Origin: Hermatobates lingyangjiaoensis
Taxonomy: Eukaryota > Arthropoda > Insecta > Hemiptera > Hermatobatidae
DNA length: 64,000 bases
NCBI GenBank assembly: GCA_026182355.1
Contig: JAPFBL010000561.1
Location: 1-64,000, forward strand
Direction of reading: 5' to 3'
The notes beneath the pieces are model-generated. The model was given only the letters and a program-made list of their open reading frames with translations, made no database searches and was not told where the DNA came from. Positions within the stretch are counted from its first letter, which is position 1. Each line of letters begins with the position of its first letter. Positions 1-13,140 of the stretch are shown here, piece after piece. A program made the translations under genes and the position numbers.

Positions 1-329
1 ACAAAACATCTACTACCAAAAATACATATATGTACTACGGCTTAAATAATTGTATAATTTTTTGTACTTATTCAAACAAGTGCATAAAAGAATATTTTGT
101 AGTTATTAAAAAAAAAAAAAAAAAATCTAATTGAGTTTTAGAAGGCTGAAAGAAAGGGATTTGTTTAAAGGAAGACGGTGCAGGCGAAAGGTCGTTATTT
201 GTAATACTGAATACGGTTTGAAGGCAGATTATAGAAGGTATTGTTAATAGCGGTTTGGGTTCAATATATTTGTAGAACGAAAACAAAACGATATGAAACG
301 AAATCAATAAAAGTTATGTCCTTTTAACT
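1..329. other. AT-rich unique sequence
   Basis: No gene, repeat unit or RNA seen. An A18 run sits near 108-125. The 79-codon frame on the minus strand here has no recognisable protein features. Confidence 0.5.
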
Positions 330-1535
330 CTTACATCAAAGTTTCTGTTATCTTTGTAAGTGCATTATCTTTTTTTATGCACATGTTATAGTACAGACTA
401 CCTGTAGTCTTGTCTATAATATTCAAATCCTACCAGTATGTGACCTCAAAATTGCTGTTATCTTAGTAAGTGCGTTATTTGCATATGTTATCGTAGGATA
501 CCAATAGTCTTGTCTACCTCAGTTTCTGTGTGTTACCTCAAAGTTTCTGTTATCTTTCTAAGTGCATTATCTTTTTTTTTTGCACATTTTATAGTACAGA
601 CTACCTATAGTCTTGTCTATAATCTTGAAATTCTGCCAGCATGTTACCTCAAAGTTTCTGTTATCTTTCTAAGTGCAGTATCTTTTTTTGCACATGTTAT
701 AGTACAGACTACCTATAGTCTTGTCTATAATCTTGAAATTCTGCCAGCATGTTACCTCAAAGTTTCTGTTATCTTTCTAAGTGCAGTATCTTTTTTTGCA
801 CATGTTATAGTACAGACTACTTATAGTCTTGTCTATAATCTTGAAATCCAGCTAGTGTGTTACCTCAAAGTTTCTGTTATCTTTCTAAGTGCATTATCTT
901 TTTTTTGCACACGTTATAGTACAGACTACCTATAGTCTCGTCTATAATCTTGAAATTCTGCCAGTATGTTACCTCAAAGTTTCTGTTATCTTTCTAAGTG
1001 CATTATCTTTTTTTTGCACATGTTATAGTACAGACTACCTATAGTCTCGTCTATAATCTTGAAATTCTGCCAGTAAGTTACCTCAAAGTTTCTGTTATCT
1101 TTCTAAGTGCATTATCGTTTTTTTGCACATGTTATAGTACAGGCTACCTATAGTCTCGTCTATAATCTTGAAATTCTGCCAGTATGTTACCTCAAAGTTT
1201 CTGTTATCTTTCTAAGTGCAGTATCTTTTTTTGCACATGTTATAGTACAGACTACCTATAGTCTTGTCTATAATCTTGAAATCCAGCTAGTGTGTTACCT
1301 CAAAGTTTCTGTTATCTTTCTAAGTGCATTATCTTTTTTTGCACATGTTATAGTACAGACTACCTATAGTCTTGTCTATAATCTTGAAATCCTGCGAGTA
1401 TGTTACCTCAAAGTTTCTGAAGTGCAGTATCTTTTTTTGCACATGTTATATATAGTACAGACTACCTATGGTCTTATCTATAATCTTGAAATCCTGCTAG
1501 TGTGTTACCTCAAAGTTTCTGTTAACTTCTGAATG
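330..1535. repeat. 108-bp tandem array, about 11 copies
   Basis: Unit runs from TTACCTCAAAGTTTCTG through TTGCACATGTTATAG and CTATAGTCTTGTCTATAAT. Spacing of the marker AAAGTTTCTG is 108-110 bases. Because 108 is a multiple of three, frames stay open over several units (510-935, 1107-1532) and give a 36-residue repeat; this is a by-product of the period, not a gene. The last copies carry deletions. Confidence 0.93.
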
Positions 1536-2540
1536 CATTACATATGGTATCTATTATCTCTTCTGTGTTAATATATTATCTTTTTTATATACTTCTTTAT
1601 CTTGAAGTCTTGTTCGACTAGCACTTGTGACTCCGACAAGACAACTCTCATCGTGTATTACTTTTCAAATCTGTCTTGTATCCTTTGAGCCTGATATCCT
1701 ATGATTTTACTACATCTTTATTTGTAACTCCGACTATATAGTTTTCATTCTTGAATAACTCTTCGATTCCATCTCCAATAGCAACAAATACAATTGACTC
1801 CGATTAATTAATTAATTAAGCTGTATTAATTAATTAATGAATATCACTCAGACTCCTTGCATAAGAAATTAGTTGTACCTCAGACTATGGTCTCTGATTC
1901 CATCTGCAATAGTAATAAATAAGAATAACTCCGATTATAGAAGTGTAAATAATACATCGACTCCTGCTTCTGTATACTCCGACTATACTGCTCTCATTCT
2001 TGAATAATTCTAAGAGTCCATCTCCAATAACAATGCATAATATTGACTCCGATTATAGAAGTGTAAATAATACATCGACTCCTGCTCCTGTATACTCCGA
2101 CTATACTGCTCTCATTCTTGAATAATTCTAAGAGTCCATCTCCAATAACAATGCATAATATTGACTCCGATTATAGAAGTGTAAATAATACATCGATCCT
2201 GCTCCTGTATACTCCGACTATACTGCTCTCATTCTTGAATAATTCTAAGAGTCCATCTCCAATAACAATGCATAATATTTGACTCCGATTATAGAAGTGT
2301 AAATAATACATCGACTCCTGCTCCTGTATACTCCGACTATACTGCTCTCATTCTTGAATAATTCTAAGAGTCCATCTCCAATAACAATGCATAATATTGA
2401 CTCCGATTATAGAAGTGTAAATAATACATCGACTCCTGCTCCTGTATACTCCGACTATACTGCTCTCATTCTTGAATAATTCTAAGAGTCCATCTCCAAT
2501 AACAATGCATAATATTGACTCCGATTATACAGCTACAATT
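1536..2540. repeat. 118-bp tandem array
   Basis: Five to six copies of a unit containing GACTCCGATTATAGAAGTG, CATCGACTCCTGCTCC and CTAAGAGTCCATCTCC, best ordered from 1925 to 2525, with older diverged units from 1615. A related, decayed unit (TTGACTCCGATTACACAG) reappears at 3180-3400. Confidence 0.9.
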
Positions 2541-3470
2541 ATTGATTAGGACATCAAATCATACGTAAAACAATGAAAAGAGCAAAACTGGGTTCTAAAG
2601 ATGACCACACACATGGTTGAAATATATTACTCATCTCGGAAACCCCTCATCCCATAGGGTAGTTGAAAAATTAAAGCCTTTTTAGTTTGCCATTATTCTT
2701 TAATTACAAATTCTTAAAGTTAATATATTCCTGACTATAAGGAAGATATTAACATTCGTATAAATTGTTTAATGTTCCAGCCATTATATCATGGCTGGAT
2801 TATTAATAGCCATGAGAACTTCACGCCTTATTTCACTTTCAATTTTGAAGAAAAATTTTTTGATTAAATAAGATTTACAGTTATTAACAATTATTAACGC
2901 CATCTTTACATTAAAAACACATTCAGGAAAGTAACATAACCTCTAATAGTTCTTATATTAGATTCCTTTTTCTAAATAAAAACTTTTACAATTGGAATTT
3001 TTACCTGACTTTAGTGATAAACATGCTATTAGTATTATAGTATTACATGCTATTAGTAGTATTCTTATCAGTTGTAACAAAAGCTCTTTTTGTTTTCGCT
3101 TTGAAGTCAATTTTGGCATCTTTTACTTTGCCAATGCAAACTCTGCTTCCTGCAAAAGAACACATCTTTTGACTCCTATAGTTAGTTATTTTAACTCCGA
3201 CTACACAGATTACAGCCTCTGGATTCTTGAATAACTCGTCGAGTCCATCTCCAATAATTATAATTTTACAATTGACTCCGATTACACAGATGTTATTATT
3301 GAATAATACATGGACTCCGACTATACTATCATTGATAACAAACATCTCCTTTAGGAATATATTTCTTTTACATCTGACTCCGACTATAGAACGCCCATAT
3401 TGTACACCACAACAATGAATTCAATACTATAATCAAAAACTCATTCTTGAATATATATATATATCCCGAT
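2541..3470. other. AT-rich spacer with decayed units of the 118-bp repeat
   Basis: No gene found. 3180-3400 holds two or three worn units sharing GACTCCGACTATA and GTCCATCTCCAATAA with the array upstream, so the array was once longer. Confidence 0.6.
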
Positions 3471-3900
3471 GATATGAACTACCATGTCAAGTCAAGATCT
3501 TTGACATTAAATTTCACTGGAATAAAAATCATTCTTTTGATATCAACATGAACTACCATGTCAAGTCAAGATCTTTGACATTAAATTTCACTGGAATAAA
3601 AATCATTCTTTTGATGATATCAACATGAACTACCATGTCAAGTCAAGATCTTTGACATTAAATTTCATTGGAATAAAAATCATTCTTTTGATGATATCAA
3701 CATGAACTACCATGTCAAGTCAAGATCTTTGACATTAAATTTCACTGGAATAAAAATCATTCTTTTGATGATATCATCATAAACTACCATGTCAAGTCAA
3801 GATCTTTGACATTAAATTTCACTGGAATAAAAATCATTCTTTTGATGATATCATCATAAACTACCATGTCAAGTCAAGATATTTGACATTAAAATTTCAA
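3471..3900. repeat. 77-bp tandem array, 6 copies
   Basis: Copies of AACTACCATGTCAAGTCAAG begin at 3477, 3551, 3628, 3705, 3782 and 3859: a 77-bp period, the first unit 3 bases shorter. Copies are more than 95% alike, so the expansion is recent. Confidence 0.95.
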
Positions 3901-4743
3901 ATTTTAAACCCATTGAACTATAAAGCCAAACATTTTTATCTATTATATGTTGCCACATATTTATTATTGAACCTATAAATTGTAATAATTTATATAGAAC
4001 ACTGATATTACTGTTGCAATCGTCATGCAAAAAAATATATTTCAAATAAACTTTTCAATATCTACAAGAATAGAAAGAGTGAAAAAAAAAACCTTTTCAA
4101 TATACCTCACCAGATATAATGGATAGGTATTTACAGTAAAAATGCATTATTTGTTTACATTGAATATATATAAATAATTAAAAAAAAAAAAGAAAATATA
4201 AAAAAAATCAGCCTTCCATTATTAAAAATGAAAAAAAAAAACACTATAAAAATATATTATTTCAACACCTATAAAAAAAAAGTTACCTTAGAAATATTAC
4301 ACAAATATTATTTACACGGGTTACACTTTACGACTATAAGTACATACTTATATGATTACAAACAGGCAGTTATATAATACTTACATTTGTTATATATATA
4401 AAAAAAAAGGAAAGGAAAAAAAAACAAGGAACAAACGGTAACAGCGAGTTTTAAAGTGGGAGGGAGGGGGAGAGGGAGGAGAGAAAATATTTGTTGTATT
4501 TTTTGATTTTTTTTTTCTAAAAAAAAAGAAGAAATTTGAGATCATTTGATAAGAATACAGATGATTGTACGATTATAGATTTTTTTTGTTTTTTGTTTTT
4601 TTTTTTTTTTTTTTTAATAATAATAGTAAAAAGTCTTTCAATTTTACAAATATAAGTCAAGATCTTTTGAAAAACTGTCTTTTCTATTGAAAATTTAAAT
4701 TTTATTTCTTTTTATCATAATATAGAATAGAGTTGGTTTGTTT
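3901..4743. other. AT-rich low-complexity sequence
   Basis: Many A and T runs, no gene seen. A short purine patch (GGGAGGGAGGGGGAGAGGG) lies near 4458-4478. Confidence 0.5.
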
Positions 4744-5086
4744 ATATATATATATATATATATATAATTTATATATATAATATATCGACCGTTTGATAGA
4801 ATAGGTGTGTTCTCTAATCGGGGTTCGGTCAATTTTCCAGGATAAAAAATCAAACTCTCGTTGCCTCTCGAACCCCGATTAGAGAACACACCTATATATA
4901 TATATATTTTCTGATAAAACGAAATACGATCCAAACTGGACACAAAACTGGTTACTTGCCGTTGCGCCTACAACGTGCTTGGTCTCCCATTCTCTTTTCT
5001 CCTGAAGACGGATTACCCGAAAATTTGAGTCTGTAAGTGTGTTTCCCTACTTTGTGTGTTGCTCTTTGTTAATCTCGAACTCGTAT

Positions 5087-5125
<39 letters not shown>

Positions 5126-5492
5126 TGATGAAAGTATCGACCGTGGAAAAAAAACAAAACTCAAGTTTATCGGGACTCGGTCAGTTCTTCAGGTTCAAAT
5201 TAAAACTCTCATTGCCAACGTTTCGGTCTTTATTTAAAACCTTTTTTAATAGGCAGAAGTACAAAATTTTAAAACAGAAAAACTAAGTATTACATTACAA
5301 ATTATCTTACAAAGAAAAAATAGTCTGTGGATTTCAACATCTATAGTTTTCTTATTTATATATTGTAATATATTATTTATACTTCTGCCTATGAAAAAGG
5401 TTTTAAATAAAGACCGAAACGTTGGCAATGAGAGTTTAATTTGAACCTGAAGAACTGACCAAATCCTGATTAACTTTAGTTTTGTTTAATAT
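4744..5492. repeat. Fold-back elements between (TA)n tracts, family C with a family B arm
   Basis: 4785-4893 is a short palindrome built on TCTCTAATCGGGGTTCGGTC. 4910-5085 is a single arm containing CTCCTGAAGACGGATTACCC-GAAAATTTGAG. 5128-5492 is a fold-back whose arms share CTCATTGCCAACGTTTCGGTC and CATAGGCAGAAGT in opposite orientation. (TA)n runs separate them. The arms hold the hammerhead-like core described in the findings. Confidence 0.85.
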
Positions 5493-6267
5493 ATATATAT
5501 AATAAATCAATGGACTTTATATAAAAATTATGACGAAAGGTATGTCTGCGTCACCTATCTTTGACATTCGTCATAATTTTTATATATATAAACTAGAATT
5601 TCCAAATTAACACAGAAAAGAAATCACTGAACTCACTACTGTACTTAGTAGTATATTTAGTATTAAATATAGTAGTGAATTCAGTGATTTCTTTTCTGTG
5701 TGTTCTTTTGAAAATTCTATTTCATTCAGTTCGAAGAATCTTTCATCTAATTGGTTATATATATACATATACTTAAAGTAAACTGTGACACATAGAAAGA
5801 AATGTAACAAAAGATTCACTTTTCTACATTTCTACCGTTATGGGGAAATATTAAGAAGTAAGTCCTTTATTGAGTTTCTATGTCTCATAGTTTACTTTAT
5901 GTGTTACCTGTCCTGGATCGCATTTCGTTTATCACAAATGTATATATACACTTTGCAAAACATTGTTTTCAAAGTGTGTTGTCCGAACGGATTTTATGTG
6001 AATTTATATATAAATAAATAAAAGAACATGGTTCCATAATAAACGCGTGAAATAAAAATCAAAGTCCAAACAACGGTACGAAATGGGAAAAAAAAGACTA
6101 AGATCTTTCCCATCTTTTTATGGTTTGATCTTTGATTCATATATATATTTCAAAGTAAACTACAGGTACACAGTAAATAGAAAATCTCCCGTTGACTTTT
6201 TAAAAGGGAAAATTAAGGATAGTAAATTGTGTTTTTATTTTATCTATGTATCTTTGTCCATATTGAA

Positions 6268-6320
<53 letters not shown>

Positions 6321-6335
6321 AGATTTCACATAAAC
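5493..6335. repeat. Short palindromes and (TA)n
   Basis: 5520-5585 folds on TGACGAAAG…TTCGTCATAATTTTTATAT. 5588-5720 folds on AGAAATCACTGAACTCACTAC against its reverse at 5655-5700. 5770-5905 folds on AAAGTAAACTGTGACACATAG against CTATGTCTCATAGTTTACTTT. 6270-6315 is (TA)n. No gene. Confidence 0.75.
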
Positions 6336-6584
6336 ACGTGAAATAATAATCAATGATCAAACCACTAAATGAAAAGGGAAAAAAGACTAAGATCGTTACA
6401 CCATAAGAAGCGGTCTTCGTCAGAGTCAGTTGGGTTTTCGACACTGACAAAAGAAGTTAGTGTACAAATATGTGTAATATAATGAATTGCGGACAGTTGT
6501 TGAATTTGGTATCTCACACCATGAAAAAAGAAAAAAAAATTGGAAAGCCTTTTCAAGCAATGAATAAAAGAGGAAATGGGCGAG

Positions 6585-7215
<631 letters not shown>

Positions 7216-7224
7216 ACGTGTTTA

Positions 7225-7480
7225 TTCTATTTTTGTGCTGGTGGCCTTGATCTTTCGAGCAATTCTCCTTTCGTCCGAATGTAGTTACCATAGCATCTGT
7301 CCAAGTGATATACATCGTTTTGCTTCAAGTTATATAACCTTTCGACCATGAAACATTGGTTATCATCAGGTAGATAATGGTTTGTAGTCGAATGCTTATA
7401 TATATAGACTATGGTAACTACAACCGGACAAAAGGAAAATTACCCGAAAGATCGAGACCGCCAGAACTAAAATAGTAAAT
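7225..7480. repeat. Fold-back with hammerhead-like arm
   Basis: TAGTTACCATAG near 7281 is inverted at 7406; GGCCTTGATCTTTCGAGC is inverted as CCGAAAGATCGAGACC at 7444. The minus strand holds CTGATGATAACCAATG…TGGTCGAAAGG (7334-7367). Followed at 7508-7560 by a LLPTYT-type coding remnant running into (TA)n. Confidence 0.75.
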
Positions 7481-7557
7481 AGTGAAGCTGATGTAAATTA
7501 TAATAATGTATGTTTAAGATAAGACCTACTGCCAACGTATACTTTTATATTTTTTAT

Positions 7558-7652
7558 ATATGATCAAGCCACAATATGAAATGGCGAAAAAAAGACTAAG
7601 ATCTTTCAACCGTATCAAGCGGTCTTCGTCAGAGTAAAAAAAAATCTTGTTG

Positions 7653-7684
<32 letters not shown>

Positions 7685-7883
7685 CAAGATTTTTTTTTAC
7701 TCTGACGAAAACCTCTTATCTCTTTTACTCTGTTGAAAGATCTTAGTATTTTTTCCCTTTTCATATTGTGGTTTGTTCATATATGTATTTATATAAAACA
7801 AGATGTTTTTTTACTCTGACTAAGACCTCTTATCTCTTTTACTCTGTTGAAAGATCTTAGTCTTTTTTTCCTATTGTGGTTTG

Positions 7884-7939
<56 letters not shown>

Positions 7940-7945
7940 TGAAAA
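7558..7945. repeat. Family A arms in tandem and inverted order with (TA)n
   Basis: Three arms: 7560-7645 (inverted), 7680-7785 and 7797-7890 (direct), each with TCTGACGAAGACC-like and GAAAGATCTTAGT sequence, separated by (TA)n. Confidence 0.85.
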
Positions 7946-7949
7946 TCTA

Positions 7950-8555
7950 CATGAGGTGTCTGGTTCTGATATCTGATTGGTTGATGCGGGACCAAATAAC
8001 CTTGACTCATTTTTCAAGTTGAAGGCTTGAAGATCTGATCGAAGTCACGTACATCGGTTCTTCTCTTCCATGAAGTCATCTCCGCCGACACAGCAAATAG
8101 TATAAGGGCTCGCACTCCCTCAGAAAATGAACAGTTGCCGTGCGATGTCGACTTTTCCCGGTCCGGTCCTGAAAAAAGCCATAAGACTGCCACTGCTATC
8201 TTGTTGAGACTGATTTCATCATGCTGTGACCAGTCTCAACAAGATAGCAGTGGCAGTCTTATGGCTTTTTTCAGGACCGGACCGGGAAAAGTCGACATTG
8301 ACCAGTCTCAACAAGATAGCAGTGGCAGTCTTATGGCTTTTTTTCAGGACCGGACCGGGAAAACTCGAAGTGGAAAAGTCGACATCGCACGGCAACTGTT
8401 TATTTTCTGAGGGAGTGCGAGCCCTTATACTATTTGCTGTGTCGGCGGAGATGACTCTATGGAAGAGAAGAACCGCTGTACGTGACTTCGATAAGAGCTA
8501 GAAGCCTTCAACTTGAAAAATGAGTCAAGCTTATTTGGTCCCGCATCAACCAATC

Positions 8556-8565
<10 letters not shown>
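7950..8565. repeat. Large fold-back (family J), arms about 270 bp
   Basis: The left arm from TCTGATTGGTTGATGCGGGA to AGCAGTGGCAGTCTTATGGC is inverted from about 8236 to 8560; the central 8230-8360 part also has a direct duplication of ACCAGTCTCAACAAGATAGC. Ends at (TA)n on both sides. No CUGANGA…GAAA core was seen, unlike its neighbours. Frames of 91 codons here are by-products. Confidence 0.9.
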
Positions 8566-8606
<41 letters not shown>

Positions 8607-8609
8607 ATA

Positions 8610-8860
8610 TACATCATGATTTGTTTTCTTGACCAATATTTATATGATGTAATTTTCTTGAGGTTTGAGGTCCAGTGATTAAAACTAGTCCATTTGCCGA
8701 CGTTAGAAAACAAATAGTAACCATCATGAAACAGTATTAAAGAAGAATGCTGCAACATAAACAGATTTCCAAGCCCTGAAGATGACATAAATATATGTCG
8801 AAACGTCGGCAAATGGACTAGTTTTAATCATTGGACCTCAAACCTCAAGAAAATTACATC

Positions 8861-8870
<10 letters not shown>
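8610..8870. repeat. Family H fold-back with clear hammerhead-like motif
   Basis: Outer arms ATGATGTAATTTTCTTGAGG / CCTCAAGAAAATTACATCAT. The plus strand at 8776-8807 reads CTGAAGA-T-GACATA-AATA-TATGTC-GAA-ACGT-C: a 6-bp perfect hairpin between the two conserved boxes. Confidence 0.9.
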
Positions 8871-8899
<29 letters not shown>

Positions 8900-8990
8900 A
8901 GATTTTTTTTACTCTGACGAAGACCTCTTATCTCTTTTACTCTGTTGAAAGATCTTAGTCTTTTTCCCCTATTGTGGTTTGTTCATATAT

Positions 8991-9032
<42 letters not shown>

Positions 9033-9130
9033 AGATTTTTTTTACTCTGACGAAGACCTCTTATCTTTTTTACTCTGTTGAAAGATCTTAGTCTGTTTTC
9101 CCTTTTCATATTGTGGTTTGTTCATATATA
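8870..9130. repeat. Family A arms with (TA)n
   Basis: Two direct arms (8896-8985, 9025-9125), each ACTCTGACGAAGACCTC…CTCTGTTGAAAGATCTTAGT, separated by (TA)n. Confidence 0.85.
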
Positions 9131-9820
9131 TATCTATATATATATATAAAAATTTCTTTTGCGGTTTACACGTTGGAACGAACAAAACTTATAAATCAAT
9201 TCATTGAGAAATACAATGATAAATATCATTTAAGCAAAACTATCAATATAAAAAGAAATCTATTAACAAATATATAATAAAGTAATGGCATACAGACGAT
9301 ATATTTTCTGGAATGATAAAATTTGATTCCATTTGGGAGATTCAATCATTTCATTGCAACATTTCATTGTAATTCACACTTTCAAAAAAGGCAACAAATC
9401 ATTACCTTATTTCAAAATAATATTCTTCAATTTCTACATATAAACTATTAACTACATTTTTGTTTGGAAAATTTTTTTGAAAAAAAAAAATAAAAATTGT
9501 GTTTTACATTAGTATCAGAATCATTTATAATTAAGTAGTATGGTTTTTTTTTTGAAAAATTTAAAAAAAATATATATACATATAATTTTATAAATAGTAC
9601 GTAATAAAAGAAATGAAGTATGCTATGTTTTGGGCAATTATCTTTTTTTTTTATATAATAAAATAAACACGACTTTATTGGATTATTTGGTTTATGGGTT
9701 TTTGAGATATTTTTTATAATTCTTAGCAGCACATGGTTTATTACAGATGAACCATATATGCTCTCCATATGATGAACTATATATATATATATATATATAT
9801 AAAATAAATATATATATATA
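9131..9820. other. AT-rich spacer
   Basis: No gene or ordered repeat seen apart from (TA)n at 9779-9820. Confidence 0.5.
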
Positions 9821-9821
9821 T

Positions 9822-10068
9822 CAATGATCAAACCACAATAAGAAATTGGGAAAGAAGACTAAGATCTTTCAACCGTAACAAGCGGTCTTCGTCAGAGTCA
9901 AAAACCCAACTGAAACACTAGATGCAAAAAACATAGAGTCAACCCCTCACCAGATGTTTTCTGCATCTAGTGTTTCAGTTGGGTTTTTGACTCTGATGAA
10001 GAATGCTTGTTAGGGTTGAAAGATCTTAGTCTTGTTTTCCCATTTCTTATTGTGGTTTGATCATTGAT
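9822..10068. repeat. Family A fold-back
   Basis: Near-perfect palindrome: ATCAAACCACAATAAGAAAT at the left, ATTTCTTATTGTGGTTTGAT at the right, and CTGATGAAGAATGCTTG…GTTGAAAGATCTTAG in the right arm. Confidence 0.92.
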
Positions 10069-10194
10069 ATATATATATATATATAGTATAATCTTCGTTT
10101 GCCTGCGTAGCGACTCGATTATATCTTCCTTATGACGAGGACATCGAAATATAGTAGTGTGTTTCTGTTTCATTTATGTTTGTTCTTTGTGTCA

Positions 10195-10490
10195 ATATAT
10201 ATACAATTAAAAGAAACGGTCCAGCGGACTTTTTTAAAATAAAATATATTCAAAACGAAGGAAACACACAGAAAGACAAAGACATAACTCACATCGATAT
10301 TTCGACCATCGTCGTCATCAGGAGGTGTAAAGAGCGAAGAGCGAAGCATACTGAGTACCACCCTGTCTTCCTGCGGGACTCTTCGCTCTTCGCTCTTCAC
10401 ACCTCCTGATGACGACGATGGTCGAAATATCGATGTGAGTTATGTCTTTGTCTTTCTGTGTGTTTCCTTCGTTTTGAATTTATATATATA
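10195..10490. repeat. Family D fold-back
   Basis: Arms centre near 10335-10395. The plus strand at 10406-10431 reads CTGATGA-C-GAC-GATG-GTC-GAA-ATAT-C. Outer arms share CAAAACGAAGGAAACACACA. A second copy lies at 30370-30610. Confidence 0.92.
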
Positions 10491-10499
10491 TATATACTA

Positions 10500-11165
10500 A
10501 TAAAAAAAACCAATTCCCTCTCTTATCTCCCCTGAATACGGTTCAACCGAAAATTAGAGACTGTAAGTGTGTGTTTTTAATTTCTCTATGTTTCTTTATG
10601 TACATTGAACTGTATTTTTCCATTTCGGATAGTATTTTGATAGAAAAAGTATATATATATATATATATATATTGTTGAAATGTACCGCAGCTTCTGTATT
10701 AACGACTTTCAAACTAAGCTGTTCCAGTCTCCTGCCAGTCTTACGAATATAAGGTGTCTTTCTCCTTGCCAATGATACTAAACAGATTGAGCTTTTACGA
10801 CTAGAGTTACAAAATGCCTCAGGACTTAACCTTACCGTAGAATATAGTGTTAATGGTACTTTACTTTTTGGATGTTTTAACTAAACAAACCCCACTTACT
10901 TTTAGTACTTCTGTTTATGGAAAAGACACCAATCCAGGGCTATGTTTAAACGGGTTGGCATAGTGATTGCCCTGAACATTACAGCAGTGCCACCATTTCA
11001 GCATATGTTAAAAGAGCCTTTACCCAATGTAGCGAACACCTTATATTCGTAAGTCTGTCAGGAGACTGGAACAGCTTAGTTTGAAAGTTGTTAATACCGA
11101 AGCTGCGGTACATTATAACAAAATATACCTCCAAGAAGATTTGCTGCCAACCTATACTAATATAT
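10500..11165. repeat. Family B' arm and family K fold-back
   Basis: 10530-10590 holds CCTGAATACGGTTCAACCGA-AAATTAGAG (B'). 10660-11115 is a fold-back with arms on CTTTCAAACTAAGCTGTTCC and its reverse at 11079-11099; the interior is about 300 bases. The right end reads QEDLLPTYTNIY in translation just before (TA)n. Confidence 0.8.
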
Positions 11166-11194
11166 ATATATTATATCATATTATATCACTTATA

Positions 11195-11425
11195 TATATA
11201 TATACAGTGTCTGTGTTAGTGAGGAAAACATAATACGTCATCATCACAAGGGATTTATTTTACGACGCTTTTCGAACACCTATTGTTCATCATCAGGCCC
11301 ATTTGCATCAGTAAAGGATGGCCCTTCTGAAGGAGAACACATCTTCTGAAACAGATGTTCCTGATGATGAACACTAAGTGTTCGAAACGCGTCGTAACAC
11401 AAAACCCTTGAGGTGAATACTTAAT
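11195..11425. repeat. Family E fold-back
   Basis: TTTTACGACGCTTTTCGAAC-AC… to the left and CCTGATGATGAACACTAAGTGTTCGAAACGCGTCG to the right (11352-11395). The right motif keeps both boxes and a 6-bp hairpin. Confidence 0.85.
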
Positions 11426-11554
11426 ATATTTTCCTGACAATTTTGAGTAATTACCACACAATAACTGCTTGCATTCATGTTTTTCGTCTCCAGATAATGA
11501 GGATAGGTAGCACACAAAGTAAAGAAACACACTTCTTACTTGTGTATAGTTTAT

Positions 11555-11870
11555 ATATATATAAACTTTAACACATAGGAAAGAACACACAAAGTCATTA
11601 CAGAACTCACTTCGATATTTCAAAGTAGTGTCTTTCTGTGTTCTTTCCTCTGTGTTAAAGTTTTTATTGTCCACACGGACCTTTCATTTTATTCGAAGTA
11701 TACATATATATATATACAAAATGAAAGGTCCGTGTGGACAATAAACACTTTACACATAGAAAAGAACACAGAAAGATACTACTTTGAAATATCGAAGTGA
11801 GTTCTGTAGTGTCTTTCTGTATTCTTTTCTATGTGTTAAATTGTTTATATATATATATTACGAATAAAAT
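11555..11870. repeat. Family D fold-backs
   Basis: Inverted pairs on AGAACACACAAAGTCATTAC / CACTTCGATATTTCAAAG and on AATGAAAGGTCCGTGTGGAC at 11672 and 11720. (TA)n on both flanks. Confidence 0.8.
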
Positions 11871-11934
11871 GAAAGGTATACCTATTATATATATTATTTA
11901 TACCTATATATATATATATATATATATATATAGG

Positions 11935-12195
11935 TATAAATTAATAATCAACAATACCTCTTGATATAATATATGAATTAAACACCACAATAAACAAATA
12001 TATATTAATTACAATGCTCTAAGGCATTTCGTTACAACATCATCAGAGTGCTAAATGAACCAAACAAAAATTGTAATGATTATATATATTTATTTTCTTT
12101 GGTTCATTTAGCTCTCTGATGATGTTGTAACGAAATGCCTTAGAGCATTGTAATTAATATATATTTGTTTATTGTGGTGTTTAATTCATATATAT
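11935..12195. repeat. Fold-back with CTCTGATGATG core
   Basis: Left arm ATTACAATGCTCTAAGGCAT is inverted as ATGCCTTAGAGCATTGTAAT. Right arm core CTGATGA-T-GTT-GTA-AC-GAAATGCC. Confidence 0.87.
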
Positions 12196-12214
12196 ATATA
12201 TATATTATATATAT

Positions 12215-12595
12215 ATATTTTTGTAAAAGTTGGAAGCAGTCCTTCATTTAAACATATATTGTTAAATAACGCCCCATATTTGGCTTGTATCTGTTTCTTA
12301 CATAATTTCTCCAGTTTCCCGAATTCCTTGCTCGTCTCTTCATTAAAACTATAGAGCTTATAACCAATATTGCTAGTCGACATGTTTCGAATATACCACA
12401 TTCATCATCAGGACTATTATTATCTAATTATTGTCCTGATGATGAATGTGCTACATTCGGAACATGTCGACTAGCAATATTGGTGATAAGCTTTATAGTT
12501 TTAATGAAGAAACGAGGAAGGAATTCGGGAAACTGGAGAAATTATGTAAGGAACAGATACAAGGCGAATATGGGGCGTTATTTAACAATATATAT
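12215..12595. repeat. Family F fold-back with coding remnant
   Basis: Arms match over about 170 bases (GAATTCCTTGCTCGTCTCTT / AACGAGGAAGGAATTC). Both arms translate outward to a peptide of the form [20 protein letters not shown], then NEGLLPTFTKIY, and stop at (TA)n. Core on the minus strand near 12385-12415: CTGATGATGAATGTGGTATATTCGAAACATGTCG. Related copy at 54895-55115. Confidence 0.88.
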
Positions 12596-12599
12596 ATAT

Positions 12600-12748
12600 A
12601 TATATAAAGATTTCACATAAACACGTGAAATAACAATCAATGATCTAACCACAATAAGAAAATTGAGTTGGGTTTTTGACTCTGACGAAGACCGCTTGTT
12701 ACAGTTGAAAGATCTTAGTCTTGTTTTCCCATTTCATATTGTCGTTTG

Positions 12749-12794
<46 letters not shown>

Positions 12795-13140
12795 ATATAA
12801 CAGATTCAATAATACATCGACCGTTTGATAGAATAGGTGTGTTCTCTAATCGGGGTTCGGTCAATTTTCCAGGATAAAAAATTAAACTCTCGTTGCCAAC
12901 GTTTCGGTTTTATTTAAAACCTATTTCATAGGCAGAAGATGAAAAAATTAAACTCTCGTTGCCAACGTTTCGGTTTTATTTAAAACCTTTTTCATAGGCA
13001 GAAGATAAAAAATTAAACTCTCGTTGCCAACGTTTCGGTTTTATTTACAACCTTTTTCATAGGCAGAAGGTTTTAAAACAGAAACTTCTGCTATACCGAA
13101 CCCCGATTAGAGAACACACCTATATATATATATATATATA
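12600..13140. repeat. Family A fragment and family C fold-back
   Basis: 12605-12750 is a family A element missing most of its left arm. 12815-13122 is a family C element in which AACTCTCGTTGCCAACGTTT is repeated three times with a ~68-base period before the closing GAACCCCGATTAGAGAACAC. Confidence 0.85.

Noticed and set aside
510..1532. Two 141-codon frames with a 36-residue repeat
   Set aside because: Produced by a 108-bp tandem repeat whose length is a multiple of three; no start context, splice sites or family match.
8135..8501. Two 91-codon frames at the centre of a fold-back
   Set aside because: Products of the inverted and direct repeats; no family match.
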